Assembly (NCBI GenBank): GCA_020851795.1
Contig: JADZCA010000056.1
Coordinates: 103,536-167,535 of the forward strand
Direction of reading: 5' to 3'
Origin: Planctomycetota bacterium
GTDB taxonomy: Bacteria > Planctomycetota > PLA2 > JAEUHO01
DNA: 64,000 bases
The translations under genes were made by a program, and so were the position numbers. The first letter of the stretch is position 1; each line of letters opens with the position of its first letter. Under the pieces are notes generated by a model. It did not search any database, was not told the DNA's origin, and was given only the letters and a program-made list of their open reading frames with translations. Of this stretch, positions 9,548-18,958 are shown piece after piece.

Positions 9548-11097
9548 CGCCGACCTCCGCGCCCGCGCCGCGGGCGCCCTTCGCCGCCGATCCCGGCCGC
9601 CGCCGCGACGCGGCCGTCGGCGACGAGCGCGCGCACCCGCTCGAGTGCGTCGCCCCACGGCGCGTCCACGCGCCGGAACGGCACCGCAGACCGCACGAGC
9701 GCCAGCACGGCGGCCGACCTCGGCCCCGGGCGCAGGCGCCGCAGCTCGACGGCCTGGCACGCCGCCATCAGCTCGATGGCGAGCACCGCGTGCACGTGGT
9801 CGGCCACGCGCATCGCGTTGCGCGCGGCGATCGTCCCCATGCTCACGTGGTCCTCGACGTTGGCGCCCGTCGGGATCGAGTCGGCGCTCGCCGGGTGGCA
9901 GAGCACCTTGTTCTCCGACACGAGCGCCGCCGCGACGTACTGGGGCAGCATGAAGCCGGAGTGCAGCGCGGGCGTGGGCGCGAGGTAGGGGGGGAGTCCC
10001 TCGTTCATGTGCGCGTCCACCAGCGAGGCGGTGCGCCGCTCGCTGATGCTGCCCAGCTCGTGCACGCACAGCTTCGTGTGGTCGGCGGCGAGCGCCACGG
10101 GCTCGGCGTGGAAGTTCCCGCCCGAGAGGACGTCCTCGCCGAAGACGAGCGGGTTGTCGGTGGCGGCGTCCACCTCGCGCGCGAGCACGGCACCGGCGTA
10201 GTCGAGGCCGTCGGCGGCCGCGCCGTGGACCTGGGGCGCGCAGCGCAGGCCGTAGGCGTCCTGCGGGGCGGTGCGCTTGCCGGGGATCGACGCGGGCGGC
10301 GCGTCCACGAGGCGGCTGCCCGCGACGACGGCGCGGATCCGCGCGGCGCTCGCGATCTGCCCCGGGTGGCCGCGTGCGACGTGGACGCGCGGGTCGAGCG
10401 CGGCGGCGCGGCCGGCCAGCGCCTCGGTGCTCATCGCGGCGGCGACGTCGGCGGCGAGCAGGGCCGTGCGGGCGCGGGACCACGCGAGCAACGCGCACGC
10501 GAGCGTGACCTGCGTCCCGTTGACGAGGGCGAGCCCCTCCTTGTGGGCGAGCGTCACGGGCGAAAGGCCCGCCCGCGCGAGCGCGCGTGCGGCATCCGTC
10601 TCGCGGCCGCGCACGCGCACGCGCCCCACCCCGAGCAGCGGCAGGGCCAGGAACGACAGCGGCGAGAGGTCCCCGCTGGCGCCGACGCTCCCTTGGCTCG
10701 GCACCACGGCGAGCACGTCGTGCTCGTAGAGCGCGACGAGCGCCTCGACGGTCGAGGGGCGGATGCCCGAGTGCCCGCGCGCGAGCGCGTGGATGCGCAG
10801 GAGCAGCGCGAGGCGGACGACCTCGTCGGGGAAGCGGTCGCCCGCACCGAACGCGTGCGAGACCAGCAGGTTGCGCTGCAGCGCCTCGGCGTCGGCCCGG
10901 TCGATCCCGTGCACGGCGTTGCTGCCGAAGCCGGTCGTGATGCCGTAGACGCGCTCGCTGCGCGCGACGGCGCGGGCGACGCGCGCCGCCGACGTCGTGG
11001 CGCGCCGGCGGGCGGCCGGGTCCCAGCGCAGCCGCGTCGGGGCGCGGGCGCCCTCGAGGGCGTCCTCGATCGACAGGTGGCGGCCGACGGTGAGCAC
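9544..11097 (-). CDS. hutH: Histidine ammonia-lyase
   Basis: A 517-aa member of the aromatic amino acid lyase family, which deaminates histidine to urocanate. The MIO-forming triad is present in VGASGDLSPLSFLALPLLG (Ala-Ser-Gly). The substrate-selectivity pair in NLLVSHAFGAG is Ser-His, as in histidine rather than tyrosine or phenylalanine lyases. QDAYGLRCAPQVHGA and GNFHAEPVALAAD are further family blocks. The GTG start lies 6 nt past a TACCAT -10 hexamer, suggesting a leaderless transcript. It is coupled by 4-nt overlap to hisS. No hutU, hutI or hutG is present in the window. Confidence 0.93.
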   Translation of the reverse strand: MLTVGRHLSIEDALEGARAPTRLRWDPAARRRATTSAARVARAVARSERVYGITTGFGSNAVHGIDRADAEALQRNLLVSHAFGAGDRFPDEVVRLALLLRIHALARGHSGIRPSTVEALVALYEHDVLAVVPSQGSVGASGDLSPLSFLALPLLGVGRVRVRGRETDAARALARAGLSPVTLAHKEGLALVNGTQVTLACALLAWSRARTALLAADVAAAMSTEALAGRAAALDPRVHVARGHPGQIASAARIRAVVAGSRLVDAPPASIPGKRTAPQDAYGLRCAPQVHGAAADGLDYAGAVLAREVDAATDNPLVFGEDVLSGGNFHAEPVALAADHTKLCVHELGSISERRTASLVDAHMNEGLPPYLAPTPALHSGFMLPQYVAAALVSENKVLCHPASADSIPTGANVEDHVSMGTIAARNAMRVADHVHAVLAIELMAACQAVELRRLRPGPRSAAVLALVRSAVPFRRVDAPWGDALERVRALVADGRVAAAAGIGGEGRPRRGRGGRR

Positions 11098-11103
11098 GGG
11101 GGG

Positions 11104-11109
11104 ATGGTA
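11104..11109 (-). promoter_or_regulatory. -10 element (TACCAT) of hutH-hisS
   Basis: GTACCAT on the minus strand ends 6 nt before the GTG of hutH, so the start codon is at or near +1. The 188-nt region between 11098 and 11285 holds nothing else recognisable. Confidence 0.6.
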
Positions 11110-11285
11110 CGCGCGCGAGTCCGCCGCCGCCGCAGGCCGCGCGAGCGTGGCGCGTCGCCGTCGCCGGATGCGGCGCGGGTCCCGCGCCGGCGCGTCCCGT
11201 CGGCAGGCCGCACCGGCCGAGGCGGTCGCGCCTCGGCCCGCGCGGCGCGGACGCCGCGGGGAGCGCAGCCGCCCCGCCCGCCGAG

Positions 11286-13397
11286 CTACGGCCCGGGGTC
11301 GGCGGCGACGAGGTCGGCGAGGGCCTTGTCGAGCCAGGCCGCGTCCACGCGGCCGGAGACCTGGAAGCGGCGCACGCCGACGCGGCCCTTGTAGGCGAAC
11401 GGGCCGACCTTGAGCGGCCCGATCCCGCGGCCGTCGTCGCCCTTCATCGGCCCCTTGAGGTCCACGGGGTCGTTCTTGCTGTGGATCTCGCCGGTCATCT
11501 GGCCGCCGTGGAGCTCGGCCCGCACGCGGAACACCTCGTCGCGCTTGAGGTCGTTCCCGTTGCGCACCGCGAGCCGCACGAAGCCGCGCTCGCCCGCGTC
11601 CGCGTCCTTCCACACGCCGTCGCCGAACAGCCAGAGCACGTGGCCGGCGAGCACCTGGGCCGCCGCGCCCTTCTTGAGCCGGAACTGCGTGTTGCCGACG
11701 TGCATCGCGCACGTGCGGTACTCCTTGCCCTCCTGCACGCCGATCAGCCCGAAGTCGTGGGGCTCGTCCGACGTGGCCTCCATCTCCCACGAGACGTCCG
11801 TCGGGTCGAACACGACCTTGAGCAGCATCGACGTGGAGCCGGAGAGGATCGCCATCCCCTCGCGGCACTGCGCCTGCGTGGCCTCCTCGCCCGCGAAGGG
11901 CTGCAGCAGCTCGAAGTCGGCGAGGAAGCCCTTGTCGTCCTCGAACTGCCACTCCGCCGTCAGGCGCCCGCCCTCGAAGGTCGCGTCCTCCGAGCAGAAC
12001 GCGGCCGCGCCGCGCAGGCCCGCGTCGGCGGCGCGCCGGCCCGCGCGGAGCTTCTCGCCGCCCGCGGCCACCGTCGCGCTGTCCTTGAACTCCTTGAGCA
12101 CGGCCCCGTAGGCCTTCTTCGCCTCGGCGTAGCGGCGGGCGAGCAGGTGCTCGCGCGCGGCGGCCCACGCGGCCTTCGCCGCGGCCTCGCGGTCGCCGCC
12201 CGCGGGCGGCGCGGGCGACGGCGGCGCGTCGGGCGGCACGAGCGGCCGCGGGGGCGTCGCGCCCGGCGGCGTGGGGCCCTTCGGCGTCGCCCCGGGGCCC
12301 GTGCCCGGCGCCCCGCCGTTGGGCGCCGACGGGTCGTCCCAGCGCTCCCGCACCTTCGCGATCAGCGCGGCGAGCTCGGCCTCGAGGTCGGGCGGGAAGT
12401 CGAGCCCCGACTGCGTCAGCACCTTGTAGGCGCGGGTGGGGTCGGACGCGATCAGCGGCGCCGCGCGCTGGCGCAGGCCGTCGACCGCCGCACGGGCCTC
12501 GGTGCGCACCGTCTCGCGCAGGGGGCCCGCCGCGACGGCGGCGTCGGTGCCGCCGAACCGCGCGTCGAACTCGTCGAGCGCGGCGAGCGCCTTGCGGTAG
12601 CGCCCGCCGCGGGCCGCCGCCTCGATCTCGGGCCGCACGCGCGCCCACGCGCGCTCGGCCAGCCGCGGCCACAGCTCGGTCACCTTGGCCGACGCGCGCA
12701 GCGCGGCCGCGGTGCCCGGGTGGTTGCGCACGACCGAGCCGTAGCGCGCGAGCGCGCCCTCGACGTCGGCCGCGGCGGCGGTCTCGGCGGCCTCGGCGTC
12801 GGCGTAGGCCTTGGCGGCCTGCTCCTCGGTGCGAGGCACGACGGGCTCGGGGACCTTCGTCATCGCTTCGGTCACGAAGGGCACGGCGCTCGGGCCGGGC
12901 GTCTGCAGCAGGCGCACCGCCTGGTACGCGGCGAAGAGCAGCAGCACCAGGCCGAAGAGCATCAGCGCCCGCGCCGCCTGTCTCGACCCCTCGGGGACGC
13001 CGCCCGCGCGGGCGGCGGCGACCGCACGCCGCGGGCGGGCCGGCGCGGCGGCGGGCGCCGCGGCGGCGACCGTCGCGACCGGGGGCGTCAACGTCGCCGT
13101 CGCCGACGTGCGGAAGAGGACCACCTGGTCGCCGAGACGCACCCGAGCCCCGTCGGCGAGGAAGGTGCCGTCGCCGGGCGCGCCGTTCACGTCCGGCGGC
13201 GGCTCGCCCGGGAGCGCGCGCACGAGGAAGCGGCCGCCCTCCTCGCGGAACGCGACCTTCGCCTGCGGGAAGGGCGAGGGCGACGCCGTCAGCCCGCCGC
13301 GCGGGCCGGGCCCGACGAACGCCGTCTCCTCGAGCACGTCGTAGTGGACGAGCCCCTGCGGGGACGGCAGGAGGAGGTGGACGCGTGCAGCCGGCAT
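11286..13397 (-). CDS. FHA-like / single TM / TPR-like / LamG-DUF1080-like membrane protein
   Basis: A 703-aa modular protein. Residues about 1-100 resemble an FHA domain (VNGAPGDGTFLADG then RVRLGDQVVLFR). A Pro/Ala-rich linker leads to one membrane helix around 142-165 (ALMLFGLVLLLFAAYQAVRLL). After it come helical repeat-like segments to about 340, a Pro/Gly-rich spacer, a further short helical repeat (EHLLARRYAEAKKAYG) and a C-terminal beta-rich domain reminiscent of the LamG/3-keto-disaccharide hydrolase (DUF1080) fold. A cytoplasmic FHA could read phosphothreonine and an external domain could bind glycan, but this is inference. The promoter is shared with the divergent small gene. Similar architectures are common in Planctomycetota. 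Confidence 0.78.
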   Translation of the reverse strand: MPAARVHLLLPSPQGLVHYDVLEETAFVGPGPRGGLTASPSPFPQAKVAFREEGGRFLVRALPGEPPPDVNGAPGDGTFLADGARVRLGDQVVLFRTSATATLTPPVATVAAAAPAAAPARPRRAVAAARAGGVPEGSRQAARALMLFGLVLLLFAAYQAVRLLQTPGPSAVPFVTEAMTKVPEPVVPRTEEQAAKAYADAEAAETAAAADVEGALARYGSVVRNHPGTAAALRASAKVTELWPRLAERAWARVRPEIEAAARGGRYRKALAALDEFDARFGGTDAAVAAGPLRETVRTEARAAVDGLRQRAAPLIASDPTRAYKVLTQSGLDFPPDLEAELAALIAKVRERWDDPSAPNGGAPGTGPGATPKGPTPPGATPPRPLVPPDAPPSPAPPAGGDREAAAKAAWAAAREHLLARRYAEAKKAYGAVLKEFKDSATVAAGGEKLRAGRRAADAGLRGAAAFCSEDATFEGGRLTAEWQFEDDKGFLADFELLQPFAGEEATQAQCREGMAILSGSTSMLLKVVFDPTDVSWEMEATSDEPHDFGLIGVQEGKEYRTCAMHVGNTQFRLKKGAAAQVLAGHVLWLFGDGVWKDADAGERGFVRLAVRNGNDLKRDEVFRVRAELHGGQMTGEIHSKNDPVDLKGPMKGDDGRGIGPLKVGPFAYKGRVGVRRFQVSGRVDAAWLDKALADLVAADPGP

Positions 13398-13434
13398 CGC
13401 AGGAGGGGGGACGCGTCTCCTCGGAGCGGTCCGG

Positions 13435-13445
13435 AGGGTACCATA
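13435..13445. promoter_or_regulatory. Overlapping divergent -10 elements
   Basis: The 11 bp read TACCCT on the minus strand (13440-13435, towards the FHA-like gene) and TACCAT on the plus strand (13439-13444, towards the small TM protein). The two hexamers overlap, so RNA polymerase could occupy only one direction at a time. The leaders would be about 30 and 54 nt. Confidence 0.5.
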
Positions 13446-13462
13446 GCCCCCCCGGCGCCCGC

Positions 13463-13476
13463 GGGACGGCCGTCCC
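13463..13476. promoter_or_regulatory. 14-bp perfect palindrome GGGACGGCCGTCCC, copy 1
   Basis: A fully symmetric site in the divergent spacer, just downstream of the plus-strand promoter and around the -35 zone of the minus-strand one. An identical copy sits upstream of the desaturase gene at 20696-20709. This could be a repressor or activator operator; no regulator is assigned. Confidence 0.35.
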
Positions 13477-13504
13477 CCGGGCGCGCGTTCTCCTCTCGAG
13501 CCCC

Positions 13505-13699
13505 ATGACCGAGCCCGACGCCGCCCCCTCCGTCGCCTCCGCGCCGCCGCCGCCCGACGACGCCGCGTCCGCCCGCGCCGTGTGGGGGCGCTGGCTCGCG
13601 ATCGGGTGGGCGCTGCTCTTCGCCGTCGGCGCGCTCGCGATCGCGCTCGGCCGCGACGGCATCGACCGCCTGCTCGACGTGGGCCGCTGGTTCCGCTGA
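13505..13699 (+). CDS. Small single-pass membrane protein, unknown
   Basis: A 64-aa ORF with an acidic, Pro/Ala-rich N-terminus and one clear membrane helix (WLAIGWALLFAVGALAIALG), ending in a short basic-aromatic tail (VGRWFR). It has a plus-strand TACCAT -10 hexamer about 60 nt upstream and is divergent from the FHA-like membrane protein, so the two may be functionally linked. No family is recognised. Support comes from the membrane segment, the ATG and the promoter, not from homology. Confidence 0.5.
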   Translation: MTEPDAAPSVASAPPPPDDAASARAVWGRWLAIGWALLFAVGALAIALGRDGIDRLLDVGRWFR

Positions 13700-13838
13700 C
13701 CGCGCGGCCACGGGCGCGTCGCGGGGCCCGGGGCGTCCGGTGCGCGTCGGGACGCGGTGCCGCCGAGGTCGCGACGCGACACGTCGCGCCGTCGGACGCT
13801 CCGCGCGGGGCCTCGACGGCGCCCGTGCGCGCCTCGGG

Positions 13839-14309
13839 CTACGCGGTCTCCTGGATCGTGAGCTTGACAATCTTGTCGTTGGCCTGGATCGCGTTGACGA
13901 CCTTCATGTCGTCGGGGCCGACCACGCGGCCGAACACCGTGTGCACGCCGTCGAGGTGGGGCGTGGCGCGGTGGGTGATGAAGAACTGCGAGCCGCCCGT
14001 GTCCTTGCCCGCGTGCGCCATCGAGAGCGTCCCGGGCGTGTGCTTCTCGGGATTGCCCGCGGTCTCGCACTTGATCTTGTAGCCCGGGCCGCCGGTGCCC
14101 ACGCGGGGGTGGCCGACGGGCAGCGTCTTCGAGAGCGGGTCGCCGCCCTGGATGACGAAGCTCGGCACGACGCGGTGGAACAGGATGCCGTCGTAGAACC
14201 CCTGCTTCGCCAGCGTGACGAAGTTCTCGACGGTCTTCGGGGCCACCTGGTCGAAGAGCGACAGGCGGATCGTGCCCTTCGAGGTCTCCATCACGGCGGT
14301 CTTGGTCAC
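13839..14309 (-). CDS. Cyclophilin-type peptidyl-prolyl isomerase
   Basis: A 156-aa cytoplasmic cyclophilin (no signal peptide) that would catalyse cis-trans isomerisation of Xaa-Pro bonds. Family blocks include [31 protein letters not shown] and [12 protein letters not shown], with the catalytic Arg in FHRV and the QFF pocket intact. A GTG at 14309 with GGAG 6 nt upstream is preferred over the internal ATG at 14291. A TAGCGT -10 hexamer lies 25 nt before the start. It stands alone between the small TM gene and the ABC operon. Confidence 0.92.
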   Translation of the reverse strand: MTKTAVMETSKGTIRLSLFDQVAPKTVENFVTLAKQGFYDGILFHRVVPSFVIQGGDPLSKTLPVGHPRVGTGGPGYKIKCETAGNPEKHTPGTLSMAHAGKDTGGSQFFITHRATPHLDGVHTVFGRVVGPDDMKVVNAIQANDKIVKLTIQETA

Positions 14310-14334
14310 GGCGGTCTCCGACGGGGGAGCGCGG

Positions 14335-14340
14335 ACGCTA
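14335..14340 (-). promoter_or_regulatory. -10 element (TAGCGT) of the cyclophilin gene
   Basis: GTAGCGT on the minus strand, 25 nt before the GTG, giving a short leader that contains the GGAG ribosome-binding site. Confidence 0.45.
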
Positions 14341-14485
14341 CCACGCGCGCAGGCCGGCCCCCCCGGCGCGCGCGGAGCGTCCTCGGCCGGCGTCCCCGCG
14401 GGGGCGACGGGGCCCGGTGCGGGGCTCGCCGCGTCGCGCGCGAGCGGGCTCGGCGCTCGACGCGCCGCCCGTGCTTCGCGACGGG

Positions 14486-15325
14486 CTACTCCTTCAGGGC
14501 CCAGTCGCGGCGCGTGACGATCCGCGCGCCGACGACGAGCGAGACGACCACGACGGCGGCGCAGACGAGCGCGGCCGAGGGGAGCGTCGTCCACGGCTCC
14601 TCGACGATCGGGCGCATCGCCTGCGGGTCGAAGCGCGGCGTCCCGCGGTCGGCGATCGCGCGGACGACGGCATCGGAGCGGGCGGCGAAGTCGTCGTCGA
14701 CGAGCCGGTGCAGGAGGCTGCGGACGTGGTGCGTCAGCGCGAGCCGCTGCACCGTGCCCGGCATGTTCTGGAACAGCAGCTCGACGACGAAGGTGTAGAC
14801 CAGCGCCGCGACGATGCCGCGGCGGAACAGCGCCGCGAGCGCGTAATAGAGCGCGCCGACCGTGGCGACGCCCGCCGCCGCGACGAGCGCCGACGACGCC
14901 ACCACGCGCACGCCCATCGACGTCCCCGACGCCACGTGGGCCACGACGGCCATCGCCGCGCCCACGAGCGCCCCGGTGGCCGCGCCGGCGGCGTAGCGCG
15001 CGACGAACAGCGTCGTGCGCGAGACCGGGCGCACGAGGTGGTAGACGAGGGTGCGGTCCGCGACCTCCTCGCCGAAGCCGCCCGCCACGAGGCCGAGCGC
15101 GACGAGCGGCACCGCGGTGCCGAGGACGCCGTGGTCGAGCAGCTCGAGCAGCGCGGCGACGGGATCCTGGTTGCGGCTGACGAACCACCCGAACAGGGCG
15201 CCGGCCCCGAGGGCGACCGCGGCCACGACGGTGAACTTGCGCCGCCGGACCAGCCGCGCGAAGCCCCACGCGGCGGCGACGCCGAAGCGGGCGAGCGGCG
15301 GCAGGCGCGGTGTGTCGCGGTTCAT
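14486..15325 (-). CDS. ABC-2 type transporter permease B
   Basis: A 279-aa integral membrane protein with about six hydrophobic helices, for example [18 protein letters not shown] near the N-terminus and [19 protein letters not shown] near the end. The loop [19 protein letters not shown] resembles the coupling region shared with permease A of this operon. It is the last gene of the seven-gene operon starting at moaD and overlaps the ATPase B stop by ATGA. With ATPase B it should form an export-type ABC complex; the substrate is unknown. Confidence 0.82.
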   Translation of the reverse strand: MNRDTPRLPPLARFGVAAAWGFARLVRRRKFTVVAAVALGAGALFGWFVSRNQDPVAALLELLDHGVLGTAVPLVALGLVAGGFGEEVADRTLVYHLVRPVSRTTLFVARYAAGAATGALVGAAMAVVAHVASGTSMGVRVVASSALVAAAGVATVGALYYALAALFRRGIVAALVYTFVVELLFQNMPGTVQRLALTHHVRSLLHRLVDDDFAARSDAVVRAIADRGTPRFDPQAMRPIVEEPWTTLPSAALVCAAVVVVSLVVGARIVTRRDWALKE

Positions 15326-16257
15326 GCGCCCCCCGCGGTCAGGTACCGGAACACCGCCTCGAGGCCCTCGTCGGTGGGGTGGAACGAGCGCACGGGCAGG
15401 CCCTGCCCGAGCACCGCGCCCGCCATCGCCGCGAAGAGGTCGTCGGGACGGCGCGTCGCGACGACCACGCGGTCGGAGGCCGAGAGGTCCACCGAGAGCA
15501 CGCCCTCGACGCCGACGGCGAAGCGGGCGACCTCGCGGGGCGACGGCGTGTCCACCCGCACCGTCAGCGGACGGTCGGAGAGGTCGCGGCGGATCTCCGC
15601 GACCGTGCCCTCGGCGATCACGCGGCCGTGCGCCATCAGCAGCACGCGGCGCGTCATCGCCTCGACCTCGTGGAGCACGTGGCTCGAGACGACGACGCAG
15701 CGGCCCTCCGCCCCGAGCGCCTGGACCAGCGCGACGATCTCGCGGCGGCCGACGGGGTCGAGCCCGTTGAGCGGCTCGTCGAGCACGAGCACGTCGGGGT
15801 CGTGGGCGAGCGCCTGCGCGAGCTTGGCGCGCTGGCGCATGCCCTTGCTGTAGCCCTGCACGGGCCGGTCCATCGCGGCCGCGAGCCCCACCCGCTCGAG
15901 CGCGGCCCGCGCGCGCGACGCGGCGTCGCCGCGGTCGAGCCCGTGGAGCCGGAGCAGGTAGGACGTCACCTCGAAGGCGGAGACGCCGGGGTAGATCGGG
16001 TCCTGCTCGGGGACGAGGCCCACCCGGGCCATCACGTGGGGGGAGGACGTCGGCGGCTCGTCGCAGAGCAGCACGCGGCCGATCGACGGCGAGAGCATGC
16101 CCGTCACGAGCTTGATCAACGTGCTCTTGCCCGCGCCGTTGGGGCCGAGCAGCCCGGTGACGCCCGGCCCGAACGTGGCCGTCACGTCGTTGACGGCGAG
16201 CACGTCGCCGTAGGACTTCGTCACCCCCTCGAGGCGGACCGACGGGGCGGCGCTCAC
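15322..16257 (-). CDS. ABC transporter ATPase B
   Basis: A 311-aa nucleotide-binding subunit. Walker A is GPNGAGKST, the signature is [15 protein letters not shown] in place of LSGGQ, Walker B is [13 protein letters not shown], and the switch His is in [11 protein letters not shown]-terminal extension of about 90 residues follows the core domain, as in other ABC-2 exporters. The GTG at 16257 overlaps the permease A stop (GTGA); an upstream in-frame ATG would run deep into the permease and is rejected. It pairs with permease B, whose start overlaps its own stop. Confidence 0.9.
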   Translation of the reverse strand: MSAAPSVRLEGVTKSYGDVLAVNDVTATFGPGVTGLLGPNGAGKSTLIKLVTGMLSPSIGRVLLCDEPPTSSPHVMARVGLVPEQDPIYPGVSAFEVTSYLLRLHGLDRGDAASRARAALERVGLAAAMDRPVQGYSKGMRQRAKLAQALAHDPDVLVLDEPLNGLDPVGRREIVALVQALGAEGRCVVVSSHVLHEVEAMTRRVLLMAHGRVIAEGTVAEIRRDLSDRPLTVRVDTPSPREVARFAVGVEGVLSVDLSASDRVVVATRRPDDLFAAMAGAVLGQGLPVRSFHPTDEGLEAVFRYLTAGGA

Positions 16258-17147
16258 GACGTCACCTCCACCGAGCGGGCGCGGCGCACCACGACGAGGG
16301 CCCCGAGGAGCACGCACGCGGCGAGCACGGCCACGGCGGACGTGACCGCCGGCTGGGGCCCGCTGTGCTCGAGCGTGACGTCGAGCATCTCGTGGAGCAG
16401 CACCCGCGCGTCCGTCCCGAGCGACAGCGCCCGCAGCGGCTCGGCGAGGTCGGGCGGCGCGGTCTGCGAGAAGAGCCGCAGCATCTCGCCGCCGTAGACG
16501 ACGCCCGCGAACGCCACCATCGTGCCGATGCGCCGGCCGACCAGCGTCGAGAGCGTGACGACCACGCTCGCGTAGGCCAGCGCCGTCACGCCGACGTGCA
16601 GGACCACCGCGCCGAGCGAGGGGAGGTGGCGCCAGGCGAACGGGAGGATCTCCTCCGACGGGCGGATCAGCACGCCGAACGCGACCAGCGCGACGAAGGG
16701 CACGCCGTAGGCGGTCGCGGTGACCGCCGCGGGCGCGAGCACCTTGCCGAGCCAGTAGTCCGTCGGCGTCACGGGACGGACGAGGTAGAGCGGGAGCGCG
16801 CGCGAGCGGAGGTCGTCGGCGACCGAGCCCGCGCCGACGAACATCGCGACGAGCGGCACGAGGCCCGCCAGCGACCGTGCGAAGAAGGCGAGGACCCGCC
16901 GCATCAGGTCGTCGGAGGTCACCTGGCCCAGCCCGCCGCGCATGCGCCGCGGGAAGAGCGCCGCGGGGTCGAGGTAGAGCATCACGCCGTGGAACACGAC
17001 GATGACGACGAAGAGCAGCCCGAGCCGGCGGAACGCCTTGCCGCGGGTCCCCGCCCGGTAGCCCTCGGCCACGATGGGGAGGAAGCGCAGGCGCGGGCGC
17101 TCGGTCCCGCCCTCGTGGCGCCGGTAGCCGCGCGCGTGGACCGTCAT
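16254..17147 (-). CDS. ABC-2 type transporter permease A
   Basis: A 297-aa membrane protein with a cytoplasmic basic N-terminus, a first helix at about 40-60 (LGLLFVVIVVFHGVMLYL) and further helices grouped in the second half. The coupling-loop motif RALPLYLVRPVTPTDYW parallels the [11 protein letters not shown] of permease B, so the two permeases probably derive from a duplication of an ATPase-permease module. The start and stop both overlap neighbours by 4 nt. The substrate is unknown. Confidence 0.82.
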   Translation of the reverse strand: MTVHARGYRRHEGGTERPRLRFLPIVAEGYRAGTRGKAFRRLGLLFVVIVVFHGVMLYLDPAALFPRRMRGGLGQVTSDDLMRRVLAFFARSLAGLVPLVAMFVGAGSVADDLRSRALPLYLVRPVTPTDYWLGKVLAPAAVTATAYGVPFVALVAFGVLIRPSEEILPFAWRHLPSLGAVVLHVGVTALAYASVVVTLSTLVGRRIGTMVAFAGVVYGGEMLRLFSQTAPPDLAEPLRALSLGTDARVLLHEMLDVTLEHSGPQPAVTSAVAVLAACVLLGALVVVRRARSVEVTS

Positions 17148-18112
17148 GACGCCCCCGTCCCGGCGTGCGCGGCGCCGACGAGCCGGTGGAACACGTCCTC
17201 GAGGCGCTCGGCGAGCGGTTCGGCCGAGCGCACGCGGGCCCCGGCCTCCGCGGCCGCCCGCAGGAGCGCGCCCAGCGGCTCGGGGCCCGCGACGCGCACG
17301 GTCGCGGCGAAGCGGCCCTGCTCGGCGCCGTCGCGGCCCGACTCCAGCGTGCCGGCCTCGAGCGCGAGCCCGTGGCGGGCCAGCGCGTCCACGAAGGCCG
17401 CCTCGGGGCCCTCGGCCTCGACGCGCCAGCGGTCGCCCCCGCGGGCGAGGTCCTCGATGCGCAGCGAGCCGAGGAGCCGGCCCGCGTGCAGCACGACGAC
17501 CGCGGTGGCCACGCGCTGCACGTCGGGGAGCATGTGCGACGACCAGACGACGTGCTTGCCGTGGTCGCGCGCGAGCGCCGAGACGAGCGCGAGGAACTCG
17601 TCGCGCGCCGCGGGGTCCATCCCCGAGACGGGCTCGTCGAGGAACAGCACGTCCGGGTCGTGGACGAGCGCCTGCGCCAGCTTGAGGCGCTGGCGCATGC
17701 CCGTCGAGTAGTCCTCGCCCGGGCGGTAGAGCGCGTCGGAGAGCCCGACGTAGTGCAGGCACTCGTGCGCGCGGCGCAGGGCCTGCCGGCGCGACAGCCC
17801 CGAGAGCTGGCCGAGGTAGCGCACCGACGTGACGCCGGTCATCCCGGGCAGCAGGGAGTCGGCCTCGGGCATGTAGCCCACGCGCCGGCGGATCTCGAGG
17901 CGGTCGCGGCGCGCGTCGAGCCCGAGCACGCTCGCGGTGCCGCGGAAGTCGCGCAGGAGCCCGAGCACGCACTGCAGCAGCGTGGACTTCCCCGCGCCGT
18001 TGGGCCCGAGCAGCCCCGTCACGCCCTCGCCGAGCTCGAGCGAGACGTCGGCGAGCGCCGGGGCGCGGCGCCCGTACGCCTTGGTCAGGTGGGAGACGGC
18101 GACGACGGCCAC
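17144..18112 (-). CDS. ABC transporter ATPase A
   Basis: A 322-aa ATPase with Walker [10 protein letters not shown], a signature-like YSTGMRQRLKLAQAL, Walker B VLFLDEPVSGMDP and the H-loop SSHMLPDV. The core closely parallels ATPase B, supporting module duplication. The GTG start is 3 nt after the ppsR stop. The C-terminal 100 residues form a regulatory-looking extension. Confidence 0.9.
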   Translation of the reverse strand: MAVVAVSHLTKAYGRRAPALADVSLELGEGVTGLLGPNGAGKSTLLQCVLGLLRDFRGTASVLGLDARRDRLEIRRRVGYMPEADSLLPGMTGVTSVRYLGQLSGLSRRQALRRAHECLHYVGLSDALYRPGEDYSTGMRQRLKLAQALVHDPDVLFLDEPVSGMDPAARDEFLALVSALARDHGKHVVWSSHMLPDVQRVATAVVVLHAGRLLGSLRIEDLARGGDRWRVEAEGPEAAFVDALARHGLALEAGTLESGRDGAEQGRFAATVRVAGPEPLGALLRAAAEAGARVRSAEPLAERLEDVFHRLVGAAHAGTGAS

Positions 18113-18115
18113 GCG

Positions 18116-18958
18116 TCAGGCCTTGCTCGGCTTGGCGGCGCTCGCGTCGAAGTGGCGCCGGTAGCGCTCGAGCACGAGCGCGGCCGTCTCCTCGATCGCC
18201 TTGCCGGTGATGTCGAGCACGGTCCACTGCGGGTGCGCGGCGAACACCTGGCGGCACCAGTCGAGCTCGGTGCGCACCGTCCTCGGGTCGCCGTACTCCG
18301 CCCCGGGCTCCATCCCGAGGTGCTTCATGCGCGTGCGCCGCACCTCGACGAGGATGGACGGGTCCACGACGAGCCCGAACACGCGCCGCGGGTCGATCGA
18401 GTCGATCTCCTTGGGCGGCGGGATCCCCTGCACGAGCGGGACGTTGGCGACGCGGTACCCGCGGTGGGCGATGTACTGCGACAGCGGCGTCTTGCTCGTG
18501 CGGCTCACGCCCACGAGCACGATGTCGGCCTTGCGGAGGTTGCGCGGCTCGCGGCCGTCGTCGTTGTTCACGGCGAACTCGACCGCGTCGATGCGCTTGA
18601 AGTACTCGGCGTTGAGCTCGTGGCCGAGCCCCGGCTTGTAGAGCGGGTCCTCGCCGAAGTGCATCGCCATCTGCAGCAGCAGCCCGCCGAGCAGGTCCAC
18701 CGCCCGCACCTCGCCCTCGTCGGCGAGGTGGCGGACCAGCGAGCGGAGGTTGGACGCGACGAAGGTGTAGACGAGCAGCGCCTTGCGGTCCTTCGCCTGC
18801 GCGACGACGCTGCGCACCGCCGTCTCGTCGCGCACGTGCGGGAGCACCTCGACGCGCACGCGCTCGTTGCCGAAGAACTGCGCGAGCGCCGCGCGGACGA
18901 CCTTCTCGCCCGTCTCGCCGGTGGCGTCCGAGGCCACGAGGATGGTCCCGCCGATCAT
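18116..18958 (-). CDS. ppsR: Pyruvate, phosphate dikinase regulatory protein (kinase/pyrophosphorylase)
   Basis: A 280-aa DUF299 protein. Known members phosphorylate and dephosphorylate PPDK or PEP synthetase, using ADP as phosphate donor and phosphate as acceptor. Diagnostic segments are ASDATGETGEKVVRAAL at the N-terminus, VGVSRTSKTPLSQYIAHRG (the P-loop-like site) and the RRTRMKHLG segment. It is coupled to moaE by ATGA overlap and is followed 3 nt later by the ABC ATPase A. Its PPDK target is not in the window. The operon context with molybdopterin and ABC genes is odd and does not explain its role. Confidence 0.92.
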   Translation of the reverse strand: MIGGTILVASDATGETGEKVVRAALAQFFGNERVRVEVLPHVRDETAVRSVVAQAKDRKALLVYTFVASNLRSLVRHLADEGEVRAVDLLGGLLLQMAMHFGEDPLYKPGLGHELNAEYFKRIDAVEFAVNNDDGREPRNLRKADIVLVGVSRTSKTPLSQYIAHRGYRVANVPLVQGIPPPKEIDSIDPRRVFGLVVDPSILVEVRRTRMKHLGMEPGAEYGDPRTVRTELDWCRQVFAAHPQWTVLDITGKAIEETAALVLERYRRHFDASAAKPSKA

